This document shows positions 15,101 through 26,800 of a stretch of DNA of 64,000 bases, one piece after another. The stretch comes from Ctena decussata. Its lineage: Eukaryota > Mollusca > Bivalvia > Lucinida > Lucinidae. The notes under the pieces are model-generated. The model saw only the letters and a list, made by a program, of their open reading frames with translations. It had not been told where the DNA came from and did not search any database. Where the stretch lies: contig OZ022510.1 in the NCBI GenBank assembly GCA_963989385.1, forward strand, positions 36,337,448 to 36,401,447. The letters run 5' to 3'. The translations under genes were made by a program, and so were the position numbers. Each line of letters opens with the position of its first letter. Position 1 is the stretch's first letter.

Positions 15101-18100
15101 ATTCACTGCAGCTGGTGTTGTGTCGTGTGGCGGCCGTAAAACGTCTCACCGAACATCATCATATTGGAAGCTTATATTTTCTTGTCCTTTTGGATCATTG
15201 AATTCGTTTCGAAACATGTTGAAAATAGAGTTCTGCTTAAGCCGGTGCTAGGGAGAGTGACCGGTGTGCAAATTTCATTACTAGTAATAAACAGATTCAA
15301 TTAGACCGAGTCTGCTTTTTTCATTTCTCTTGGGTATTCCTTGCTTCCAAAGGATCTAACTATACGCAGTTTATTTACAAGCCCAGCTTTAGTTTTACAC
15401 ATATTTCCTCATATGTTATTTCTCTTATGCCTACAAATGACTCCTCCGTTAGACTCTTGTCTGTCCGTGGGTGCCGTGGTCGAGTGGTATTTATGGTTCA
15501 GAAAGTCGCCGCAAGGTCGTGAGATCGCGCCCTGGTTTCGCTGTGCGACGACTGAAAGACACTGTCTGGCAACCCAGTAGTAAATAGGTACCTGCTTCGA
15601 ATTGGGGAAGGATAAGGCAGCGAAAGGAGGGGAATGGGCTCCGCCTTTCATTTGCTGTGCCTACGATACAGTGGGCCTCTAACCCCCAATGCCCCTCCGG
15701 CTAATAGGCCATGGGAACCTTTACCTTTTACGTTAATCAAACGTCAGAACTGTTGAAGATAATTATACGGGGTAGGAGGACAATCATTCGATTCCATGTA
15801 CGGTGCTAGTGTCTCTGTGTGGGTTGAAAGATAAAGTCTCGTCATGTCTTTGTAATTGCTTCGAAAGAATAAAAAGGAATGTTTCTATTTGTACAGAGGG
15901 TAGGGCATTGGTTTTACGGCTCTTCAAGAATATTTCACTTCTGTCAAGCAGTTAATCAGAGGTGGGTGAAAAACGGAGAGTCCGGCGAAAAACCACCTTA
16001 CCTTCCGTAGGCAGAACTTGGCCTTCTCCATGTACGCGGCCGAGGCTTGAACACACAGCGGTGAGATACCTAATGTTTGAGCCACAGAGGCCCGTATCTG
16101 TACTTCAAAAGAGTAAACATTCAAGTTACTCGTCTAACATCTTGATCAGCCTTTTGAGATATCAAGTTGCTCGAAACGAGCCCTAATTAGACAAAGTATT
16201 TAGCAGGCTGAAACTTGCACACTGCAGCTTAAACCTTCTGTAAACTGCGGATGTAGCCACGGAATAGGCTATCTTGCCAGGCAGCTGGTCGATGACGCGA
16301 TATAGAGAATGGGAATCAAATAAAATGAATGCAAATATGTTATACCACTTACACAGATTGGTATGTCCGTATAAAAGACGCTTCGCACTGGAAAGTTAGC
16401 TGCTTTTGCTAATCGTAAATCGGGGCCGTCGATACGTGCGACGGTGATTAGTAGTTTCAGTGTCGGAGCGCCCTACTATAATGGATGGCAAGGACCGACT
16501 GCACTTGCAGCAGGTGTGGGCTGGGAGTGTTTTGACCGTACCTAAACCCTGGTATCTTCTTTTCTTTGTCGTTTTCTTTGTGAGACGGCTCTATAAAGAC
16601 TGAAATGCTGTCTTTTAAAGGTTGTTAAGTCCCTTTAAGAGGAGCATCAAATAAGCAATTCGATTTCGTGTCGATCCTAGTTTATTTTGTGTGTTGTGAT
16701 ATATATAGATGAACGGAAACAGAGAAATAAAATGTTTAAACGAAGCCCCAAACAATCAACCAACCAACTCATGGTATACTATTCTTTAAAGAGTTTCGTA
16801 GAATACTTATTCACAAGGGTGAAAGTGAAATGCGCACGCTTTTGATGTGCTTGAGTAACTGACTATCAGAATGGGCGGATTTAGTTTTCATCGTTTGGTA
16901 TTAAAGAATTAGTTCATAAATTTGATTATTATTTAATGAATTCTTCGGGTTTTTACAAATTTATCTCCACACAAGGCACATAAATGAAGTGAAACTGATT
17001 AAACCATATGCTACCTATGTCATTAGAGATCAAAATATATTCGGTGTGAATCCGCCACCCGATAGTCTTAGTTCTTAGTATAGTTATAGTTGATAGTCGA
17101 GCGCTATTTAAACTAGTCTAGTAGTAGATCTAGAAGCACAGAAGTAGAACCTGTCCAGCGAATAATTGGTTTGAACCGTGGCAATAAAATATAGTCAGAG
17201 CTCTAGATAAGAGGGAGTATTTGAAGATAATTAAGGATAATTTTTCTTATTTCTCATCGAAACCGTATGTTGTGACCCCTCATCTGAACCGTCTCGTCGA
17301 GACGGTTCAGATGAGGGGTCACAACATATGATTTTATGCAGAATTAACAAAAAATATCCATAATTATCACTCAGTACTCCCTCTTATCTAGAGCTCTGAT
17401 AGTAGGGAAACGCATTTGACATAAATTTGGGAATAAATCACAACAAAATCATAAATAATTTCTTATGATTTATTTCTTCTTATGACAGGTGTAACTGTGT
17501 AGAGTTTGTCACCTGCGTAATACTGTTAATTAAGGAATGAATTTCATTTTTCTGAGGTTTATCGAAGTGTAAACTACATTGGGTCACTTGCTAGTGACCC
17601 AATGTAGTTTACACTTCCATAAACAACAGAAAAATTAAGTTCATTGCTTATATTCACATTTGTTTCAATCAAATCTTCCATGAAAAATCTTATATAAGCG
17701 CTAAAATTGAAGCAGTAAAACATGTTTACGCAGTTTTTCTGCTAACAGCAGAACAGCATACTTGACGTCATGACGTAGATGACGTCCAATCATATTGTAG
17801 AGAGCCATTGTTTATTTGGACGTCATTGACGTTGCGTGTCTCAATGTAATTATTGGAATGTAAACTACATTACGTTCCAATGGTTTAGTATAGAGCTTTT
17901 CAGTAAATACACCAAGAATGTAAATATTGGTAATTATTTGTAAAGTCACTGAAAATGGCCTACAACTACGACTAACCTACAACAGTGCTACAATTAACCA
18001 TACTGATTAAACCTATTTAATCTAACACTGTGCACATCTGAATTTATGCATGCGGATAAATTCCTTCAAATGGTAAGGGTTATCATTCTCTGAGCCGTTT

Positions 18101-21100
18101 TCATGATCACATATTGTTTTCTTAAATTGAGCTACGCTATAAAACTACATTGCTTTGTTCATATCAGCGTAAATGTTTAAATAATTATTGCCAGCCATTT
18201 TATTTCATTTCAGGGAGACAGTTTTATCGTAGAGTGCACCTACAATTCTACTGGAAAGACAACGCCAACGTTTGTAAGTAACAGCTGTAAATCTAGGCCC
18301 GGTTATCAAAAACTAAAGACGTCTTTAGGTAACGAAAACTGAAATTTTCAAATATATTCTACGCAAAAACACTGCCATTTCTGCCGAAAATGTGAGGAGC
18401 TATTGTCTCTTGTTAGTTTTTAGCCAAAAAATTACTGCACTTGATTCAATGTTTACTAGAAGACTTCACGGATCCTTGACTAACAATATCGTTACCTGCC
18501 CTGAGCAACCGAGTCCTGGGGCCGTATTCATAAAGCCACTTAAGTCGTTGCTATGCTGTTGCTAAGGCCAAATATCTATAAAGGAGATTCCCTACAACTA
18601 TGAAATTTGATCTGGAGGAACAGTCTTTGTAAGACTGTTCCTCCAGAGCAAATTTCATAGTTGTAGGGAATCTCCTTCAAAGAAATTTAGCCTTAGCAAC
18701 AGCATAGCAACCACTTAAGTCGTTTCATGAATACGGCCCCAGGTTTATGTACAAGGTTTTAGTCTATCACTACTATTATAATTACCAGTAATATATGATT
18801 GTCAGGGAATGACGTTTGGCTATTTCAGTCTGTTGTCTCGATCTTGCTCTTCACCCTGACAGTTTAGTTTAAGGAAATCTCCCCTCGTACCACACAAAAG
18901 CTAATGACCCCATTGAAGATTCCACTGCCTTTAATTTCACTAGACACCAAATGCCAAATTAATGACGCCTTTCTCTTACTTAGAGTGACATGTTTCTTCA
19001 TGTTTACTGACTCCTCCTTTCCCCGTGGAGGCTAAATGAATAACCTATCTCCATAGATAAGTTGTTCTTTCTTTAGCTTAGTAGAGTATATACAATCTCT
19101 TTTTTTGTTATCTTCTTTTCTAAATGTTTACTGTTTTACATGATTTGTCTGCTAGTTTGTACCTTTGTGTAAACATACTGTATGTCATCATGAGGTTTAC
19201 GCACGAACTCATCTCTAGGAATACAGATTTACAAAAGTCGCCAGGCTTCCTTCTGTATCCCTTTGTATAAACGTATGTTCTATTAACCATTGTCTGTACA
19301 CAAGTGTATGATGTTTATACAAATAAATAAAAGTAAAAAGTATGCAAAGACCAGGAACTGAAACAATCAAAATCCAAATGCAGCCCTCAAACCATAGTTG
19401 GAAACAACTAAGATTACAAATAATCAAGATACAGAGAACATATGGCCAACCGAGTGAGCAGCTTGTTCCCAAAAGGTGGCCACTCAGCAACCCAAACCGA
19501 ATCAAAAATAATAATAACATACATAAGGTAAAACATCACAGAAACTCTGACACCAAAAACAGGCAACAAAGAACCACAACAGAACTACCGCCTTGGAACG
19601 GTCAGTAATGAATTACTGGGGGGCTTAAATCGATTTTACAGGCCCAACCTCACCCTCAGTTTCTGAAGTGGTACAAAACATTTAGTTGGTTGTTCGGTTC
19701 GCATGATAACCCTCTAACTCGTCAATGAATCATCACGGTAAACACATAAATCAAATTTCAACACCATGAAGAAGCAAAGACGAGGACTCAACAGATACAA
19801 CGGGCCGTCTGACAGGTGGAGATCCCTGTCCTGCCAAACAACCCCACTGGAAATCTGAAGCAAAAGAAGGTCACCAGTTGAGCCCCGGTGGACCAAGCAA
19901 CAGACAAAAAGGCTCCGGTCCCAACCAACTAAAATATATAGCTTTAGGTCGGGGCCATCATAGAGTCTGACGACCGATCCCCCGGTGTGCAATTAAAGAG
20001 TGCAGCAAAGCTATCAACCGTGATTGGGTTAATCACTAAGCATGCAGACTGTCGCATAACATTTAAATTATAGCCAATACGTTTGTGACGTATTATTATT
20101 TTTCGGAATTGATCAGAAAAATCAGTCCTACCCTTAATCTTTTTGAATTTGTATACTAAGTCACCATAAAATTCTGGTTCCGATAGGCCTTGGTGTAAAA
20201 GAAATTTTAATCCGACATCAAATTCTGAAACCAATTCATGGTGTCTGCGATAGAATTTAGAAAAAGCCTTTCTAAGCTTATGATACCGATAGCCCTGTTG
20301 AAGAAGTTTAGCAGTTAAACATTTATTACGAGCATTAAAGTCATCTACATGACTACACACTCTAGCAAATCTTATAAGTTGAGAAATATACACTCCATAA
20401 GAGGGACGACATGGAACGTCACCATCCAAAAATGGAAAATTAACTATATCAAAGTCAAAGTCATCACGTTTATCATAAATTTTAGAAGATACAAAACCGT
20501 TAGAAATAGATAGATGTAAATCCAAAAAGGGGGCCTCGGTATCTGAAGTATTAGCTTTATTCAATTTAAGTTCAGGTGGGTAAATTTGGTTAACCATGCT
20601 TTCAAAATAAGGATTATCAATATTCAGAAGATCGTCTAAATATCTAGAGGTTGAGTTAAATGCCTCAATGATATCAGCTTGATTATCAACAGAAAGAGAA
20701 GTCATGAAATCTCTTTCATAACAAAATAAAAACAAATCGGCCACAAGAGGAGCACAATTTGTACCCATTGGAATACCAACAATTTGTCTGTATAACTTAT
20801 TACCAAATCTGATGTAAATATTATCTAAGAGATATGATAAGGCGTCACATACATTCTGACATGACCAAAGACTATATCCTCTATATATTTTACGGTCAGT
20901 AGAAGTGAAAAACGCTTTCTTATCGTTACAGGCAATATAAAGGGTATCTTCATTTTTGGAGAACTTTTTGAAGGCCCTCTCAATCAAATCAACAAGTTTT
21001 TCCTTTATTAAATTATGGGGTAATGTGGTATAAAGAGTAGAAAAATCATAAGTGGACAAACCAGTCGCACGGAACCCTCTTGACTTCAGTTTACTAAGTA

Positions 21101-23313
21101 CCTCACCAGAATTTTTTATAGACCAAAACATATTTTTCCCTGACCTCTCATACACTGTCTCATAGTACCAAATGACACGAGATTTCACAGCAGTGAGGCA
21201 AGAAGTTAATAATTTAGATAATTCTGTAGTAGTACAAGAGCTAGAGTTGGCAATGAATCTAGCTTTATACGGTTTTTATGAAGCTTAGGTAACCAGTACA
21301 TCGTAGGAAGTTTGTCTTGGCGTTCCTTAACGTTAACAGCAAACTTTAAAGGCAAATTATTTGAGTGGCTATTAACGACAGTCTTCTCATCTGTAAAAGT
21401 CTCTTCGTAAGCCGTGGTGCCGTTAAGTTCCTGCTTCAAAGTGTTAATATAGTGCATCCGACAAACAACAACAATGTTGTTTGCGGCCTTGTCAGCAGGA
21501 ACCAAAACATACTTCCTATGTTTAAACTAAGGTTTTAGTCACCTTATTGCGTTCCCGAAAGGAGCCCCGGTAGCTCAGTGGGTTAAACGCTGGCCTACTG
21601 ATATAGCGGGCCGGATTCGAGCCCCACTTGAGGCGACAGTTTTTTCTACCGGTTACGGGATACCATTGCACACAGCCTTTTATTATCACCGTCCCATCGT
21701 CCTGACTGAAATGTTGTTGAAAAGGAAGTGAAATCGCAAGTCATCCATCCATCCACAGCGTTCCCGCAATAATATAGTTCATCCTGGACTCATCCTGTTT
21801 CGCTATGGAAAACTTTATCTAACCCTTTTTGACTCGTGGACTTAACCATCCTTATTATTTGAATGGGTCCATTTCTAGCTTTAGGCATGTTTTCCCTTTT
21901 CTTGTAGCTTGCATTAAAATTCCTGTAAACAAATTGTGTAGCTGCTATTAAGACGCCACGTTCTACCATGTCTGAACTGAACCTATACTATTTGCATATG
22001 TCCCCAAAACGGGTTTAAAGTCGACCAGATACGTTACATCATGGATGATCAGTACAGTTGGATGGTATCTTTAAGAAGGAATTCAGTGATACATTTGTAG
22101 TCATTCACGAGTTGACATTTATCAGGTCATGAAACACAGAAACGAAAGGGTTCATTTTGCTGGTTTTCACCGTATTCACTGAGAGCTTGACAAAGGATAA
22201 GCCGTAGGAAATGTTAGAAAATGCATTTTATTATAAAAATTGATAATCTTACCGAGAAAGCTAATTTAGAATGCAGATCCCTAAACTTTAAAATGCGTTT
22301 TTATTTCATTTCATCACAAAACTATTATCAGTTATAATATCTAAATAGAAATGCCTCGATGTGGCAATTCTCAACATATCCTACAATACATAGAGGATCT
22401 TACATGAGTGCTCATGTATTATTGAATTTATTAAACGAGTTGGGGAAAAAGATAAGATGCGAGGCTTTGCCGAGCATCTTATCGTTTTCACCAACGAGTT
22501 TAATAAATTCGATAATACAGGAGCACGAATGCAAGATTCTATTTATCATATGACACTAAAATCGCATTTTATTAGCAAATTTTTTGCACTAAAACGTCAC
22601 GATTTCGCCATTAGAAAACGCGACGTTTTATGGACGCCGACGCCTAACATTACGACGTAATTTGCATATTTAATCCACTAGTGGATTATCGTTTTTAATG
22701 CATGGCTTTATTACACTCTCAGATGCGACGTCATATGATAAATTGTATTTGTTTACTGTTCACAAGGCCGAGCCTTTTATTAATACTTAGTGTCTCTTCC
22801 CTACATTTTTAGAGAACTAAAGCCCTAGAAACATCACTCATGTAATAATTTCTTTTTTCTAGGGTGGGCTTTCTACACAAGAAGAAATGTGTATCGCGTT
22901 TTTCTACATCTATCCCGATATAAGTGTACTGACATGCGACAGCCTTCCTATCTTTGATACTTATCCAGAAAGAGGTAATGAAGAGCAAGGGCAAGAGTTT
23001 TATGAGCAATCTTATAAAGTCAACTCCCGATATCTCGAACACAAATATTTTAAAGTACTTCTCATATAATAGTGGTAACTCCTGTTATTTCAAACCATTG
23101 ATATCACAAAGAAAATTTTCTGGCACCAGAAAATTTTCTTTGATATATCAATAGTTTGAGATGAACTCGAGATATCGAGAGTTGACTGTATTACTTCTTA
23201 AAGTATATCCTTAAGAGATACTACAACAGTGTAGGCATGTCTACGGAAAAAGAAAAAGTAGAATTTTATTTTACATTATCCGGTCACAGTATACGTTAGT
23301 TTACCCTCCTACT

Positions 23314-23357
<44 letters not shown>

Positions 23358-23785
23358 AAGTCTTTGATCCACTTTGATATATCAATAGTTTGAGATAAAC
23401 TCGAGATATCGAGAGTTGACTGTTTTACTTCTTAAAGCCTATCCTTAAGAGATACTACAACAGTGTAGGCATGTCTACGGAAAAAAAGTAGAATTTTATT
23501 TTACATTATAAATTTTGGCTAATTGACGGTCACAGTATACGTTAGTTTACCCTCCTACTACCATCTTTCTCTCTCTCTAAAGTCTTTGATCTACTTTGAT
23601 ATATCAATAGTTTGAGATAAACTCGAGATATCGAGAGTTGACTGTTTTACTTCTTAAAGCCTATCCTTAAGAGATACTACAACAGTGTAGGCAGGTCTAC
23701 GGAAAAAGAAAAGTAGAATTTTATTTTACATTATAAATTTTGGCTGATTGACGGTCACAGTATACGTTAGTTTACCCTCCTACTA

Positions 23786-23832
<47 letters not shown>

Positions 23833-26800
23833 CATGCCAGTATCATGACATGTTGCAAGCTTTGGGAAAATTATCACACTCCTTTATCACTTATTTTTTG
23901 TATGTGAGAAGAAGTGGATATCTCGGTTTGTAACTTCAATTTGATTTATTGAGCTTTTGTTAGAAGGGTTGCAATTCAAAGGTATGTTTAAACTTTCCAT
24001 TTTTTTTTTCATTTTACCCAAATAATTCCATATAGACTCAGACATTCGTCCAACATCTAACTCCACACACTACTATCGGCCTACATACATTCCCTTTCGG
24101 TTTTTACTCTACAGTGGCTCAAATCTTCTAAATTTGTCGACACAAAATATTAAAGTGCAAAAAAACCCTGATATTTATTTAAGTTCCACAGCCCACCACT
24201 ACACCAAATAAGGAATGAACGTATAGATGGCAGATGGCCGCACTGGTAAATCTAAGACAGTACGCGCATGAAGCTAAGTTTAAAGTTTTCCAGATAAGCC
24301 AAGACAGAAACAATGACCTGGAACTCACTCGGGCTCATAGGGTGGGAAAGGGAAAGCGCTTTGATCGTCTGTTGAGGCGTCAACAGTCAGTTATAGGTTA
24401 TCGGTTGCTCAGTTAATGTGTGCTCCGAGGGTGGTGTGTATTGCTTGCCGAGACTTGCCCATCAGATATTTTCTAAACATTTGAGTTTGAGCCACACAGA
24501 AGAAGTGTGCATGATCTGTCTCATTAAAGGACCTCTGACAGTATCAATGCGTATTTGCCCATTTTTCGACAAATTACTGCACCTTCCTCGGGCAGCAAAA
24601 GTTGAAATATTTGGCATTAATATGTAGCCTTGTGTACTATAAAGACATTTTAACAGTGATTTTGAAAATTATCATGCCTCTAGACTAACATAGACCAATT
24701 TTATCAAGAGGGGTTTGTGAATTTTTCAGTCTCTGAAAATAAGTCAATTTATTTGGTTTTCTAAGATATCGAAATCTTAATTGATAACTATGCTAAAACT
24801 GACGTACACACTACTGTTACTGATATTATGCAATATTTTTCCAGTACTAAGGACTTTAGCCTATGTTTAGATATAAAGGGTGTAAGTACCCCACCCACTT
24901 TTTCAGTTTTTCAGCTGTAGACTATCTTTTCCCCCCGTGCCTCAGCAAGCCACTCACATATAATGTGTATTATGATAGTACACACATACATGCAAAGTGG
25001 CTAGCTGAGGCACGGGGGGAAAAGTATCTTTAAAAAACTTTTCCTGTTTCCATTACGTTTAATTACAAAATTTGGCTTTTTCCACCAAAAATTGAAGTCC
25101 ACGTGCAAAATAATCAGAAATTAAATTCATGGCCAGTTAGGGGAAGCTGAGAGCAACAAATTTCAAGAGAAATTCTTGGGTATATCAAAAATTTAATTTT
25201 GACTATTTTTATAGGCAAATTAATATTACAACCGTCAGAGGTTCTTTAGTATGGGTACTTTTTACATTATACTTACTACTTGTTAGGCCCTGCTCAGCAT
25301 CAGAAGTTCTTGGACATGAACTGGAGTGACAAGAGTGTGAAAGATGATTTCTATCAAAGACTTACCAATTCCAGTGTATACCATCACTGTATTAATAGGA
25401 TAGACCCCAAATCTCAGGTTGGTATATTAAATATAGTTTTTGTGCAAACTTTCACAACAAATAACACAAGGGTAGCAACCTATGTCATTACGCAGATGTC
25501 GGAACTTTTCTTTCGTCGGCCATTTTGTACAGATTTTTTTTTCCGTAGGTAAAAAATAAGAGATAGGATTGTAAGACAATAAAGAGTCAGTTTGGTGCCT
25601 ACAGTCACATATGATCGAAGTAAATAAAACCCGATTCTTCAAAGGATGAGAAACTATCAAACACCTCAGTACAATTTCCGATGTGGACAGCTGTGAAAAA
25701 AATGTATTAAGCAGTATCGATACAGATCATTGTAATTTTAGCAAGTTTGTCACAAGTTAAAGTTAATTCCGGCAGTAATGAGTCCAAAAACACCTACCGG
25801 TACCGCAGCGACTAGATATTGTGTTGTGTCAATTTTTATAACACTTAAATTTTGTTAATTATATGGCTTATTTGCATCAAGATGGCCGCTGACAACTTTC
25901 TTGTCCGACGTCACTGCTATAACCTAGGTTGTCCCCTTTTAACATTCCTTGGCTCTGTGAGAGACCTTTTAGACACTGTAGGTCGGTCTTTGTCGGCATG
26001 TTGATTTATTAGTTTTCCTTGATATACAGCAAAATAACTGAATGAGACACGTTTGTATCTGCAATTATTATATACCTGAAAGTGACCCCCCCCCCATTCA
26101 TTTTGCATTGGGGTAACCGTGCAATATTAAAACATCAAAACTAGCATAAAAGCACTTGAAACGTTTGAAAGCTTGCTAATAAAGATAAAAATTCAAAACT
26201 TTCTAATTATTGACTAAAACTGTTAAGATTTCTGAAATCCCAAATTCTCTATCTCTATACCGTCTCCCTAGTGTATTTTTCGTTTTTTCCTCGAGGTTAG
26301 GTTGATAGTCTCAAAACTTCATCATTTCTATTCATTTTATGATTCATGGAAAACCGTTTCTTGGACAGTTTCAAAGATTTGAGTTTAGACTTCATTCAAT
26401 ATGCTTTTGATAATCCAGTAAAAATGAATTTGTGAATTATGATCTGAGTTGCAGTTAAAATCGACCTTATTTACATAGTTTTCGATGGCAGGCCTATTCA
26501 GAGTTCCATGAGTTCCCTTAAGCTCCTCTCTCCCTCATTTGCTAAAGGTTTTTTAAACAATTTTTGTCAAATTTGGTAGAAATTTTCCGAAGAACATATA
26601 AAAGTTATTGTGCAGATTTCAGAAAAGTAATTTTTTTTAGATATTCATAATTCATGAGTTATTTTGGCAAGAATTTACTAAGATATATTTTAATCATTTT
26701 CAGTGTGTATGTGGCACTAGACTCCCAAGCCGCTGAATTTGATCTTACCCAGCAGGCACATGACGTTGAAATGACGTCGTGCTGACGTCGCATCGACGTC

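Noticed and set aside
19325..21535. Hammerhead ribozyme, often carried by Penelope-like elements
   Set aside because: I searched for CTGATGA followed by GAAA on both strands of the element and saw no convincing core.
26704..26747. Possible exon after tttcag at 26703
   Set aside because: Both frames allowed by the upstream donor choices hit a stop within a few codons, and the remaining frame runs into element E.
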